From assembly GCA_030697175.1 (NCBI GenBank), contig JAUYQR010000012.1, forward strand, positions 123,591-164,566: 40,976 bases of DNA, read 5' to 3'. Source of the stretch: Paracoccaceae bacterium. GTDB taxonomy: Bacteria > Pseudomonadota > Alphaproteobacteria > Rhodobacterales > Rhodobacteraceae. The notes beneath the pieces are model-generated. The model searched no databases and was not told where the DNA came from. It saw only the letters and a list, made by a program, of their open reading frames with translations. Shown here one piece after another: positions 16,032 through 24,750 of the stretch. Positions within the stretch are counted from its first letter, which is position 1. Each line of letters starts with the position of its first letter. The position numbers were made by a program, and so were the translations under genes.

Positions 16032-17771
16032 GTGCAACAGATGACCGCTTCCACCGCCACTGGCACCGCTCCCGCCTCCGAGCTGACCAGCCACGAGCTT
16101 TCGCGCATCGTCGATTTCCTGCGCAAGTTGCGCGCGCCTTTTGACACCGGCGTGCCAGGGGCGACAAAGGACGTCTTCTGGAACATCGTTCTGGAGCTTG
16201 TCGATGCCCACCTGCACCGCCGGCCCATCGACAAGTCCGGCTTGGTGACGCTGGCCGGCGTGCCTTACAGCACCGGCAACCGGATGATCACCAGGATGAT
16301 CGCCGACAACCAGATCCGTCAGGTGCCACGCGGCGGCGGGCTCAAGACCCACTTTCTTGAACCGACCGATACCCTGCTGCACAGCTTCATGGACTACGCC
16401 ACCCATGTGAAGGGCCACCTGGCCAAGACCTTCGGCCTGCGCAAGGGCACCGAGGCGAACGAATACTACTTTGGCGGCAGCTACTTTGCCGCGCAGATCA
16501 TCTCTCCCGTCCGGGGCGACGATATTGCCGTCAAGGTGCCGGGCGACATCCGCTTCCTCTTGAACGACGACAACTACTTCTCCGCCATGCGCAACATGTG
16601 GTCGGACTTCCGCAACGACCTCAGCCGCAAGAGCAGCTTTCAGTTGCACCGGCTGCCCGACCTTTACACCAACGCCCACAAGGCCTTCGACGCGCCGATA
16701 CCGGAGCATGATGTCGTCGCCCTCAACATGCCCTGGCTTGGCGAATTCGCCGAAAAGGGCTGCCTGGCCCCCTTGGATGAACTGCTGAACGACGCCGCGA
16801 TCAACCCGCTGGATTTCCATCCTTCGGTCTGGGGCACCGGCAACTGGAAGGGCACGCAATACGGCATCCCGCTTTACTGCACGATCGAGATTCTGGCCGC
16901 GCGCCGCGACCTGTTCGAAGACCGCAGCCTGACCTATCCCCGCACCTTCGATGAAACCATCGCCGCCGCCCGCGCCCTGCACCGCCCCGCAAACGAATTC
17001 TACGGCATTGCCTGGAACGGTCAGCGCGGCATGCCCATCGCCAATTCCTTCATGTTCTTTCTGGCCGCCTGCCAGAAGACCATCATCGACATCCCGATGC
17101 ACAACCGGGAAAGCTGGACCTTCGACCGGTTTGAAAAGCTCAAACTGCAGATCAACACCGACGACTCGGTCGATGTGATCGAATACATGAAACAACTGGC
17201 CGAGGTTTCGCCGCCAGACATCGCCAAGGTGGATTGGGAACGCGGGCTCAGCTATTTCATGTATGGCCAGGTCGGGCTGGCCTATTGCTGGACAATGCGC
17301 GCCGCCCGGTTCGAACATGAACTCAGCTCGCAAGTGGCGCGCCGGGTGGCCTATCTTCCGCCACCGTCCCGCAGGATGCATCAGGTCGCGGCACCCGTCG
17401 GCGGCTTCCTGATGACCATTCCCGCCCGCGTCCCACCGGCCCGGCAACGCCAGATCATGAATGCCCTCGCCTGGATGGTTTCCCCCGAGGCGATGAAGGC
17501 GCATGTCAAGAACGGCTTTCCGGTAGCGCCGCGCTTTTCGGTCTGCGCAGACCCCGAAGCGCTGGCCTCCTCGCCAATCGTCAGCATGGTCGATCAACTG
17601 GCCCGCCGGAACCAACTCGTCACCTGGGCGCGGCCGCCGATCAAGGAATTCAGCTATATAGAAACCGTCCTCGGCACCGAAGTTCACGACGCGGTCTTCA
17701 ACGGCAAGCAACCGCGTCAGGCCCTGCGCGACGCCGAAAATCGCATCTATGGCGAACTTTACCACAAGTAA
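16032..17771 (+). CDS. winged-helix/solute-binding-protein fusion, probable regulator
   Basis: A 579-residue protein without signal peptide or transmembrane segment. Residues about 45-120 look like a MarR-type winged helix: the helix FWNIVLELVDAHL, a helix-turn-helix LVTLAGVPYSTGNRMITRM and a wing QIRQVPRGGG. From about residue 145 to the end it is an extracellular solute-binding-protein family 1 fold (maltose/glycerol-phosphate-binding class), with VALNMPWLGEFAEKG, YGIPLYCTIEILAARRD and the C-terminal MNALAWMVSPEAMKA pattern. A periplasmic binding domain kept in the cytoplasm behind a DNA-binding domain suggests a one-component sensor for a transported substrate. The GTG at 16032 has AGGG eight bases upstream; an ATG at 16041 is the alternative. 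Some annotation pipelines would call it only a binding protein. Confidence 0.8.
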   Translation: MQQMTASTATGTAPASELTSHELSRIVDFLRKLRAPFDTGVPGATKDVFWNIVLELVDAHLHRRPIDKSGLVTLAGVPYSTGNRMITRMIADNQIRQVPRGGGLKTHFLEPTDTLLHSFMDYATHVKGHLAKTFGLRKGTEANEYYFGGSYFAAQIISPVRGDDIAVKVPGDIRFLLNDDNYFSAMRNMWSDFRNDLSRKSSFQLHRLPDLYTNAHKAFDAPIPEHDVVALNMPWLGEFAEKGCLAPLDELLNDAAINPLDFHPSVWGTGNWKGTQYGIPLYCTIEILAARRDLFEDRSLTYPRTFDETIAAARALHRPANEFYGIAWNGQRGMPIANSFMFFLAACQKTIIDIPMHNRESWTFDRFEKLKLQINTDDSVDVIEYMKQLAEVSPPDIAKVDWERGLSYFMYGQVGLAYCWTMRAARFEHELSSQVARRVAYLPPPSRRMHQVAAPVGGFLMTIPARVPPARQRQIMNALAWMVSPEAMKAHVKNGFPVAPRFSVCADPEALASSPIVSMVDQLARRNQLVTWARPPIKEFSYIETVLGTEVHDAVFNGKQPRQALRDAENRIYGELYHK

Positions 17772-18266
17772 CGCAGGCGCCGCCAAGAAAGCGACCAGCC
17801 GGCTTTGTGCGCCCCATCGGAAACTGCCGCGTCTCGAAGCGCGCCACAGGAGACAGATGGGCCGCCAGATGCCTGGATCGCGGTAGCTGATCTGACCATG
17901 TCGCCCGCGCCTGACCAACTGCGGCCTCGATGCCTTCCGCAGCAGGGTCGGCTTCAATGCCTGAAAGGCTGCCGCAACGCCGGACCAGTTTTCGGCAGCA
18001 AGTTCGCGCAGGCGTTGCTCAAAGCCATTCACGCAGGCCGGGTCAGGCGACGACTGCTTCACCTTCAGCGTCGGTTCGACCGGAAGCAGGCTCAGGATGA
18101 TGCTTGCCTGACCGCCATGACGGATGAACTGGCCGAAACTGACAATGAACCTATGGCTTCCCCTTCAGGTTGCGGGGAACCTGAATCAGATCGGGTGGAA
18201 AATCGTCAACCGCGCGTTCGGTGCCACAGAAGGTTCGACCGGAGCGCGTTGGCGGAGGGAACGCGA
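17772..18266. other. gene-poor spacer with possible decayed reading frame
   Basis: About 495 bp between the regulator-like gene and mnhG, which converge. No recognisable gene is present. On the minus strand one frame reads protein-like from about 18160 (just after a stop) to beyond 17800, including GFEQRLRELAAENWSG and VAAAFQALKPTLLRK, but it has no good start and runs on antisense into the regulator gene. On the plus strand an open frame of 160 codons (17805-18287) also exists without family resemblance. One of them may be the remnant of a displaced gene. The right end contains the large inverted repeat at 18228-18283. Confidence 0.4.
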
Positions 18267-18283
18267 CTACGGTCGAACCTTCT
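18228..18283. repeat. large inverted repeat overlapping the mnhG 3' end
   Basis: A perfect 14-bp inverted repeat, AGAAGGTTCGACCG (18228-18241) and CGGTCGAACCTTCT (18270-18283), encloses a second 6-bp dyad (CGCGTT 18245-18250, AACGCG 18260-18265). The right arm encodes the last residues of MnhG and its TAG. No T-run follows on either strand, but between two convergent genes it could act as a bidirectional transcription barrier. A scar of a mobile element is the alternative. Confidence 0.65.
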
Positions 18284-18707
18284 CTGAGCCCAGAGTGGTC
18301 GGCAGCGTGGCTGCTTTAGGATCAGAATCAGAGCTCATTGATTCATCCGCGGAAGATCGTGCGGCAGCCGCCGGGGGGACCGCGCCACCACCTTCCGCGC
18401 GATCCCGATGCAGGGCCGCCCGGCCAAGGAACATCAGCGTGACGGGTGTCGTCACCATGACGCAGATGCCGATGACCAGCTCGTGTACGAACACCCGATC
18501 CTGCACCCATGACCAAGTCAGAAGCGAGGCCAACAGAATGGCCGCCGTGCCCCAGCTTGTGCCCAGCGTCGGGGCATGGATGCGATCGTAGAAGCTTTTC
18601 AGGTGAATGAGGCCGAAGGCCCCCAGAAGTGTCAGGGTGCTTCCCAGGACAAGAAAGAAGGCGACCAGCGCCATCAGCCATGGCGGAAGGCTGTCCAGCG
18701 CGGTCAT
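18267..18707 (-). CDS. mnhG: Mnh/Mrp cation:proton antiporter subunit G
   Basis: A 146-residue membrane subunit, last gene of the antiporter operon. Three transmembrane segments (about residues 9-31, 48-66, 73-95) with the family signature [22 protein letters not shown]. The subunit is required for the multi-protein complex that exchanges Na+ or K+ for protons. It overlaps mnhF by four bases (ATGA). The C-terminal 45 residues after GRAALHRDR are hydrophilic, low in complexity and longer than usual for MnhG, and their last codons lie in the inverted repeat at 18228-18283, so the tail may be a product of rearrangement downstream. Confidence 0.9.
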   Translation of the reverse strand: MTALDSLPPWLMALVAFFLVLGSTLTLLGAFGLIHLKSFYDRIHAPTLGTSWGTAAILLASLLTWSWVQDRVFVHELVIGICVMVTTPVTLMFLGRAALHRDRAEGGGAVPPAAAARSSADESMSSDSDPKAATLPTTLGSEKVRP

Positions 18708-18982
18708 TCGATCACCTCGCCGCGCAGAAGAAATTTGGCCAAAGACACCGTGCCTACAAAGCCGCCGATGGCGATCACCAGCGCGGCTTCGAACAGAAAG
18801 GGAGTGCCCAGACGCATGCCGGTGACGATGAAGAGAAGCATTGTCGCGATGTAGAGCGCATCAAGGCCAAGCACCCGGTCCTGCGCCCGCGGTCCGACGG
18901 CAATCCGGTACGCGGCCAGACAGGCCGCAAGGCCAAGGGCAATCTGTGCCCATGTCAGGGCCAGCCACAGGACTGTGGTCAT
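18704..18982 (-). CDS. mnhF: Mnh/Mrp cation:proton antiporter subunit F
   Basis: A 92-residue small membrane subunit with three hydrophobic helices and the typical [20 protein letters not shown] motif between the first and second, ending [17 protein letters not shown]. The open frame continues upstream to 19036, but the ATG at 18982 overlaps the mnhE stop as ATGA and gives the normal family length. Its own stop overlaps the mnhG start the same way. Confidence 0.92.
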   Translation of the reverse strand: MTTVLWLALTWAQIALGLAACLAAYRIAVGPRAQDRVLGLDALYIATMLLFIVTGMRLGTPFLFEAALVIAIGGFVGTVSLAKFLLRGEVIE

Positions 18983-19467
18983 GCGAAAGCCTCCATCAGC
19001 AGGGCTTCGTAACGGTCGCGGATCAGAACGCGCCATTCCTCTTCGTCGATCATGTCGAACACATGCAGGAGCAGCGTCCCGGCCTCGCGGTCATGTTCCA
19101 GCCAGGCGGTGCCGGGCGTGGCTGTCAGGATGATCGCCAGCAGGGCCAGCGGCACCGGATCGCGCAGCCGCAAAGGGATCACAACGAAGGCCGAGGTGCG
19201 CGCGCCGTGGCGGCCATTGGTCAGCATCAGCTGCGCCACCGCCCAGTTCGATCTGACGATATCGACCGACACGATAGCGACCAGCCGGAACAGTGCTGAC
19301 CACGATCGGATGCGCGGCGTCTCGGGCTCGATCCGCGCCAGCGACAGCCCGGCCAGTACCGCGATGGCCGATCCCAGCACCAGATGCCCCAGCGAGAACC
19401 GCGTAAGCAAGAGCCACATCAGGATCAGGGCCGCTGTCAGCAATGGATGGGGAAGGAGGCGCCTCAA
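18979..19467 (-). CDS. mnhE: Mnh/Mrp cation:proton antiporter subunit E
   Basis: A 162-residue subunit with two N-terminal hydrophobic helices (about 9-45), the conserved amphipathic region [21 protein letters not shown], and the family motif [14 protein letters not shown] near residue 116, followed by the soluble C-terminal domain with MIDEEEW. The length matches the family. It overlaps mnhD upstream and mnhF downstream by four bases each. Confidence 0.93.
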   Translation of the reverse strand: MRRLLPHPLLTAALILMWLLLTRFSLGHLVLGSAIAVLAGLSLARIEPETPRIRSWSALFRLVAIVSVDIVRSNWAVAQLMLTNGRHGARTSAFVVIPLRLRDPVPLALLAIILTATPGTAWLEHDREAGTLLLHVFDMIDEEEWRVLIRDRYEALLMEAFA

Positions 19468-21095
19468 TCGCTGGCCTCCCCTTCCGCCGCGCGGGGAGCA
19501 CCCAGCACGCCCTCGGCATAGATCGAGGGCTGCAACACCGCCTCGGCGGTATCGCGCATATAGCCCAAGGTGACATCGGCCTTGATCGTCAGAACGATCA
19601 GAAGGGCGATCAGCGCGACAACAGGCGCGATTTCGAGCGCAAGAACTTTGGGAGGTTCACCCTCGGTGGCCCAGAAGGTCTGGATGCCCACCCGCACCAG
19701 CCCGACCAGAGTGGCAAAGCCCGACAGGATCAAGAGCGCGACAAAGGCCCAGGACAGAGCCGGCGTTTCCGCGCCCTCGGCCAGCAGCCCCTGAAGAATG
19801 CCGATCTTGCCGATGAAGCCCGACAGCGGCGGAAGCCCGGCCAGGGCGATCACGCAGGCCCCGAAGGACAGGCCCAGCACGGTGAGCGTGCCGGGGATGG
19901 CCAGCCCCACCTCGGGCTGTCGGTCCTCTTCGCGTTCATCAAGACCATAGGCATCGGCGGTCAACGCCAGAAGGGCGGCGATGCCACCATCTTCGCGGCT
20001 CATTGGCTCAATCAACAGGAACAGCGCACTGATCGCCAGGGTGGACGACAGCAGGTAGAACAGGGCCGCCGCAAGGATCTGCGCGCCACCTCCCGCCAGC
20101 ACGAAACCCCCAACCGCCAACACCGTGCCGGAGGACACCAGCACCAGATGCGCCGCCATTCGGCCAAGGCCTTGCGAGGCCAGCACGCCAAGAAAGCCGA
20201 AAACGACCGTCGCCATGCCGCCCGCGATCATTACCTCAGCGCCAAACCCGGCCGAGGCCCCCGCGCCAGCACCAAACAACAGAAGGGAGAGCCGCAGGAT
20301 CACATAGACCCCGACCTTGGTCATGATGGCAAACATCGCCGCCACCGGCGCCGCCCCCGCCATGTAGGCCGTGGGCAGCCAGAAGGACATCGGCCAGATC
20401 CCGGCCTTGATCAGGAAGGCGAGCGCCATGATTGCGGCGCCCGCATGGAACATCGGGCGTTGCGCCTCGGGCAGGACGGGCACCATCATCGACAGTTGCG
20501 CCATGTTCAGCGTGCCAGTCGCGCCGTAGACAAGGCTCACCCCGACCAGAAACAGGAGCGAGCCGGTCAGGTTGATGGCGATGTAATGAAGGCCGCCTCG
20601 GACTCGAAACTGCCCGCCGCCGTGCAAAAGCAGGCCATAGGACGCCGCCAGCAGCACCTCGAAAAAAACGAAGAGGTTGAACAGGTCGCCGGTCAGGAAG
20701 GCCCCGTTCACGCCCATCAGCAGGAACTGGAACATGCTGTGGAAGTGTTGTCCCTGCCGGTGCCAGCCGGCCGCCGCATAAAGCAGCGCGGGCAGAGCCA
20801 GAAGCCCAGTCAGGACCAGCATCATGGCCGACAGCCGGTCGACCACCAGCACGATCCCGTAAGGCGCGGCCCAGTCACCGAGCAGATAGAAGCCAATGTC
20901 GTTGTTGCCGGTCAGTTCGCTGCCCTTGGAGCGGACCAGCAATTCCATGGCAGCCAGAAGTGTAGCCGCGACCGCGATCAGGCTGATCGTCAGCTTGGCG
21001 CGCCGCTGACGCTCGTCGTAGACCAGCATCATGGCGCCCGCAAAGAACGGGATCAGGATCGGCGCGATGATCAGGTGCTCGGGGCCGAGGCTCAT
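19464..21095 (-). CDS. mnhD: Mnh/Mrp cation:proton antiporter subunit D
   Basis: A 543-residue NuoM/NuoN-like proton-conducting membrane subunit with about 14 transmembrane helices. Seen are the conserved FEVLLAASYGLL glutamate-bearing helix, FLIKAGIWPMSFWLPTAY with the channel lysine, and APVAAMFAIMTKVGVYVILR. Together with the MnhA part of the fused subunit it forms the ion-translocating core related to complex I. Length is typical, with a hydrophilic C-terminal tail of about 30 residues. The start at 21095 overlaps the mnhC stop (ATGA). Confidence 0.94.
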   Translation of the reverse strand: MSLGPEHLIIAPILIPFFAGAMMLVYDERQRRAKLTISLIAVAATLLAAMELLVRSKGSELTGNNDIGFYLLGDWAAPYGIVLVVDRLSAMMLVLTGLLALPALLYAAAGWHRQGQHFHSMFQFLLMGVNGAFLTGDLFNLFVFFEVLLAASYGLLLHGGGQFRVRGGLHYIAINLTGSLLFLVGVSLVYGATGTLNMAQLSMMVPVLPEAQRPMFHAGAAIMALAFLIKAGIWPMSFWLPTAYMAGAAPVAAMFAIMTKVGVYVILRLSLLLFGAGAGASAGFGAEVMIAGGMATVVFGFLGVLASQGLGRMAAHLVLVSSGTVLAVGGFVLAGGGAQILAAALFYLLSSTLAISALFLLIEPMSREDGGIAALLALTADAYGLDEREEDRQPEVGLAIPGTLTVLGLSFGACVIALAGLPPLSGFIGKIGILQGLLAEGAETPALSWAFVALLILSGFATLVGLVRVGIQTFWATEGEPPKVLALEIAPVVALIALLIVLTIKADVTLGYMRDTAEAVLQPSIYAEGVLGAPRAAEGEASD

Positions 21096-21436
21096 GGTTC
21101 ACGCTCCTGCCCGTCGACATGGTCGGTGCCGGTCAACCCGCGGGAAGCGATCATGACCACCAGAAACAGGGCAGTGGTGGCAAAGCTGATGACGATCGCG
21201 GTCAGAACCAGCGCCTGCGGCAGCGGGTCGGCATAGGCGGTTGGATCAATGAACCCGCCGCGCGGCATGATCGGCGGCGCGCCAAGGGTGATCCGGCCCA
21301 TCGCAAAGATGAAGAGGTTGACCGCATAGGACAGCAGGCAAAGTCCCACGATGACCTGAAATGTGCGCGGCCGCAGCAAAAGCCAGATGCCCGAGGCAGC
21401 AAGGACGCCGATGGCTGCGGAGAGAACCATCTCCAT
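21092..21436 (-). CDS. mnhC: Mnh/Mrp cation:proton antiporter subunit C
   Basis: A 114-residue NuoK-like subunit with three transmembrane helices; the family pattern includes GIWLLLRPRTFQVIVGLCLLS, VNLFIFAMGRI and the third helix PQALVLTAIVISFATTALFL. The start overlaps the stop of the fused mnhAB gene (TGATG at 21434-21438) and its stop overlaps the mnhD start. Confidence 0.94.
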   Translation of the reverse strand: MEMVLSAAIGVLAASGIWLLLRPRTFQVIVGLCLLSYAVNLFIFAMGRITLGAPPIMPRGGFIDPTAYADPLPQALVLTAIVISFATTALFLVVMIASRGLTGTDHVDGQEREP

Positions 21437-24324
21437 CAGGCAGCCTCCTTCTCTGACGTATCGGCGCTGTCGCGCTCGCGCATCCGCGTCGTGCGCAGCG
21501 ACTGGTGGGCGATCGCGATCAGCATCAGGACCGTCGCGCCGACGACAAGCGCGAACACGCCAGCATCGAAGATCAGCGCCGTTGCGGCAGGAACCTGACC
21601 GATCAGGGGGACGTCGACGTACTGGGCGTGCATCGTCAGGAAGGGATAGCCAAAGAGGAAGGCACCAACCCCGGTCGCGCCCGCGATCAGAAGGCCAATC
21701 CCCATCCAGCGGATTGGCAGCACGGTCAGCCGCGCCTCGACCCAGCGGACGTCATGGGCCAGATATTGCAGAAGGAACGCGACCGACACCGTCACCCCCG
21801 CCGCGAACCCGCCGCCCGGCAGGTCGTGGCCGCGGAAGAACAGATAGGCGGCCAGAACGATCATCACCGGAAACATCCAGCGCATGATGACCGAAGGCAC
21901 CAGCAGCGCATCGGCAACGGTGCGGTCATCCAACCCGGCCTGTTCCTCGTCCAACATGATGCTTTCCGGGGCGGGACGGAACCTGCGCAATAGCGCAAAG
22001 ACCGTGACACCGACGATGGCCAGAACGGTGATCTCGCCGAAGGTGTCGAAGGCGCGGAAATCGACCAGGATCACATTGACGACGTTCGTCCCGCCGCCCT
22101 CGCTATAGGCGTTGCGCAGGAACCAGTCGCCCACGTTGGGGATCAGTGGCCAGGTCAGCATCACATAGGCGACGCCGGCAAGCCCGGCACCCCCGACCAC
22201 CGCGATCACGAAATCCCTAGCGCGTCGAATGCGAGCCGGTAGAAGCTTGTCCTCTTCGATCTCCTCGCGCCGCTTGGGCAGCCAGCGCAAGCCAAGGAGC
22301 AGAAGGACGGTGGTCACGATCTCGACCAGAAGCTGCGTCACGGCCAGATCCGGCGCAGACGCCCAGGCGAAGGTCAGGCAGGTGACGAGCCCCGCCCCTC
22401 CAAGAAGTACCACCGAGGCAAAGCGATGATACTTTGCCAGCCACGCGGCACCCACAGCACAGACCGCCCCGACTGCCCACATCAGCGCGAAGGCCGGGTT
22501 AAACCCCGTTGCAAGCGGTGACGGCGCTTGCCGCAAGCTGCCCCACAGCGTGGCAAACCCGGCAGCGATGGTCAGCAGCACGATCAGCCTGAGCTGCGGC
22601 TGCAACCGCTCGGTCCCGAAGGTCCGGTGAACGAGGCGCGGTAGCTTCCAGGTCAGCGACAGCAGGATACGCTCGAATACGCGCTGCGCCCGCAGCCGAT
22701 GCAGAAGCGGCGGACCTTCTGGCCCGGTCGCAATGCGCCCACCCAGTGCGGCGTAGAGGGCGACCCCTGCGCCAAGGGCGACAAGGCTCATCACCAGTGG
22801 CAGGTTGAAGCCATGCCAGATGGCGATGTCCTTGTAGGGCAGATCGGCCCCCAGCACAGATTGCGCGGCAAGGTTCAGCGTGGGGCCCAGCGTCAGCCCC
22901 GGCAGGATGCCGACGACTAGGCAGACCAGCACCAGAAGCTCCACCGGCCGGCGCATCAAGGAAGGCGGTTCGTGCGGAACCTTTGGCAGATCCGTCGCCT
23001 CGGGGCCGAAGAATACGGTCGCGATGAAGCGCAGCGAATAGGCCACGGCGAAGATGCCCGCGATGGTGGCGAGATATGGCAGGGAATTGTCCAGCCAGGT
23101 GCCGTTGTGCCAGTCGGCCGCTTCGGCAAAGAACATCTCCTTAGAGATGAAGCCATTCAGCAGCGGCACCCCCGCCATCGCGGCTGAGGCCACGATGGCA
23201 AGCGCACCCGTCACCGGCATGAAGCGGATCAGCCCGCTGAGGCGCCGCATGTCGCGGGTGCCCGTCTCATGGTCGATGATGCCCGCCGCCATGAAGAGGC
23301 TGGCCTTGAACACCGCGTGGTTCACGATGTGGAAGATCGCGGCCAGGATCGCACCATTCGAGCCGATGCCCGCCAGCGCGGTGATGAGACCCAGATGACT
23401 GATCGTGGAATAGGCCAAGAGCCCTTTCAGATCATGGCGGAAGAGCGCGATCACAGACCCCAGCACCAGCGTCAGCATGCCCGTGCCGGTTACGGCATAG
23501 AACCAAAGGTCGGTCTCTCCCAAGACAGGAAAGAACCGCACCAGCAGGAACACCCCGGCCTTCACCATTGTCGCTGAATGCAGGAAGGCAGACACCGGCG
23601 TCGGGGCAGCCATGGCGCCCGGCAGCCAGAAATGGAACGGCATCTGCGCCGACTTCGTGAAGCACCCCAGCAGGAACAGTCCCAGCACCAGCGGATAGAG
23701 GGGATCGGCCTGCACCACGTCTCCGGCAGCCAGAACGCGGTCGAGGTCGTAGCTGCCGACGATCTGTCCCAGGATCAGCATGGCGACCAGCAGACACAGG
23801 CCCCCCAGCCCCGTCACGATCAGCGCCATTCGCGCCCCGTCGCGCGCCGCCTGCCCCTGGTGCCAATACCCGATCAAGAGGAACGACAGGATCGATGTCA
23901 GCTCCCAGAACACCACCAGCATCAGGATATTGCCCGACATCAGCATCCCGACCATCGCCCCCGTAAAGGCCATCAGGAAGGCATAGAAGCGCGGAACGGG
24001 ATCCGCCTTGGACAGGTAATAGCGGGCATAGACCAGCACGAGGATCCCGATGGCGAAGACCAGCGCGACGAACAGCCAGACGAACCCATCCATCCGGAAG
24101 GTCAGGTTCAGCCCCAGCGAAGGCACCCAGCGCAAGGTGGCGCGCAGGACCTGACCATCGCTGATTGGTGCATGCAGTAGGGCAAGTATCGCCAGACCCA
24201 CCGCGAGAAGAAGCCCCGACACCCATGCGGCCGCACCATGAGCCGTCGCCCGAACCGTGCTCGCAGCAATCGCTGCGGCAAAAGGCAATCCGACCAGGAT
24301 GAGCAGCAGGTTCTCTTCGATCAT
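21436..24324 (-). CDS. mnhA: fused Mnh/Mrp antiporter subunits A and B
   Basis: A 962-residue membrane protein. Residues 1 to about 770 are MnhA: a NuoL-like core with about 14 helices (FWELTSILSFLLIGYW with the key Glu, GCFTKSAQMPFHFWLPGAM with the Lys, and the His-rich region around KASLFMAAGIIDHETGTRDM), then the MnhA-specific C-terminal helices. From about residue 800 the MnhB domain follows, with its signature RGHDLPGGGFAAG near 837. An A-B fusion is the usual Pha form in rhizobia and Rhodobacterales. The frame is open to 24417, but the ATG at 24324 (MIEENLLLILVGLPF) matches the membrane-embedded N-terminus of the family. First gene of the operon, so A-B-C-D-E-F-G is complete. Confidence 0.93.
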   Translation of the reverse strand: MIEENLLLILVGLPFAAAIAASTVRATAHGAAAWVSGLLLAVGLAILALLHAPISDGQVLRATLRWVPSLGLNLTFRMDGFVWLFVALVFAIGILVLVYARYYLSKADPVPRFYAFLMAFTGAMVGMLMSGNILMLVVFWELTSILSFLLIGYWHQGQAARDGARMALIVTGLGGLCLLVAMLILGQIVGSYDLDRVLAAGDVVQADPLYPLVLGLFLLGCFTKSAQMPFHFWLPGAMAAPTPVSAFLHSATMVKAGVFLLVRFFPVLGETDLWFYAVTGTGMLTLVLGSVIALFRHDLKGLLAYSTISHLGLITALAGIGSNGAILAAIFHIVNHAVFKASLFMAAGIIDHETGTRDMRRLSGLIRFMPVTGALAIVASAAMAGVPLLNGFISKEMFFAEAADWHNGTWLDNSLPYLATIAGIFAVAYSLRFIATVFFGPEATDLPKVPHEPPSLMRRPVELLVLVCLVVGILPGLTLGPTLNLAAQSVLGADLPYKDIAIWHGFNLPLVMSLVALGAGVALYAALGGRIATGPEGPPLLHRLRAQRVFERILLSLTWKLPRLVHRTFGTERLQPQLRLIVLLTIAAGFATLWGSLRQAPSPLATGFNPAFALMWAVGAVCAVGAAWLAKYHRFASVVLLGGAGLVTCLTFAWASAPDLAVTQLLVEIVTTVLLLLGLRWLPKRREEIEEDKLLPARIRRARDFVIAVVGGAGLAGVAYVMLTWPLIPNVGDWFLRNAYSEGGGTNVVNVILVDFRAFDTFGEITVLAIVGVTVFALLRRFRPAPESIMLDEEQAGLDDRTVADALLVPSVIMRWMFPVMIVLAAYLFFRGHDLPGGGFAAGVTVSVAFLLQYLAHDVRWVEARLTVLPIRWMGIGLLIAGATGVGAFLFGYPFLTMHAQYVDVPLIGQVPAATALIFDAGVFALVVGATVLMLIAIAHQSLRTTRMRERDSADTSEKEAA

Positions 24325-24750
24325 GCCCCCGAGGGTGTCCTTTCGTCGCAGCTTCCGGCAAAAATCCTCCGACGACACAAAGCGGGGACGCGACCGCGCG
24401 CGGCGGTTCGTGCCCATGCCCTGGAATGATGGAAGGACGTTGACCTCGATTAAGTCCCTATTGCAGCCGTTTCAAGTCGGGTTCTGGTGTTTTCTGGCTC
24501 TTGCTGGTGGACCTGCGCAATTTTCTTTAGTCCGGACAGACGGCGCAGACACCCGATAGCCCACCCTTCGCCATCCGAACGGAGCAATTCGCAATCACCT
24601 ACGATTTGCTGCTGCGGTCAGTTCTCGAAACCAAACCGGTGTCCCTTGAAATGGCCTGCAATTGTAGGCATTGGCGCGGCTTTCTTCGCCATCATCGAGA
24701 TGAAAAAGCAGATCAAGCTGGAGCCTCGGCAACACGAGACGCGCTGGCCA
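24325..24750. other. mnh upstream region and left prophage junction
   Basis: A 426-bp stretch without a confident gene. A weak candidate promoter for the mnh operon is TTGAAA (24470-24475 as read on minus) with 16 bases to TTAATC (24448-24453). On the plus strand around 24649-24735 a short frame reads KWPAIVGIGAAFFAIIEMKK, one hydrophobic helix with a charged end like the C-terminus of P-type cation ATPases; it lacks any upstream body and may be a remnant or chance. The left end of the prophage should fall here, but I found no tRNA gene and cannot identify an attachment site from one end alone. Confidence 0.4.

Noticed and set aside
15876-18062. A 728-codon minus-strand open frame.
   Set aside because: Most of it is antisense to the winged-helix/binding-protein gene, whose domains are clear; only the part right of 17771 is discussed as a possible remnant.
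19443-21236. A 597-codon plus-strand frame antisense to mnhD, Gln/His/Arg-rich.
   Set aside because: mnhD has all family motifs and coupled neighbours; the plus-strand product is low-complexity shadow sequence.
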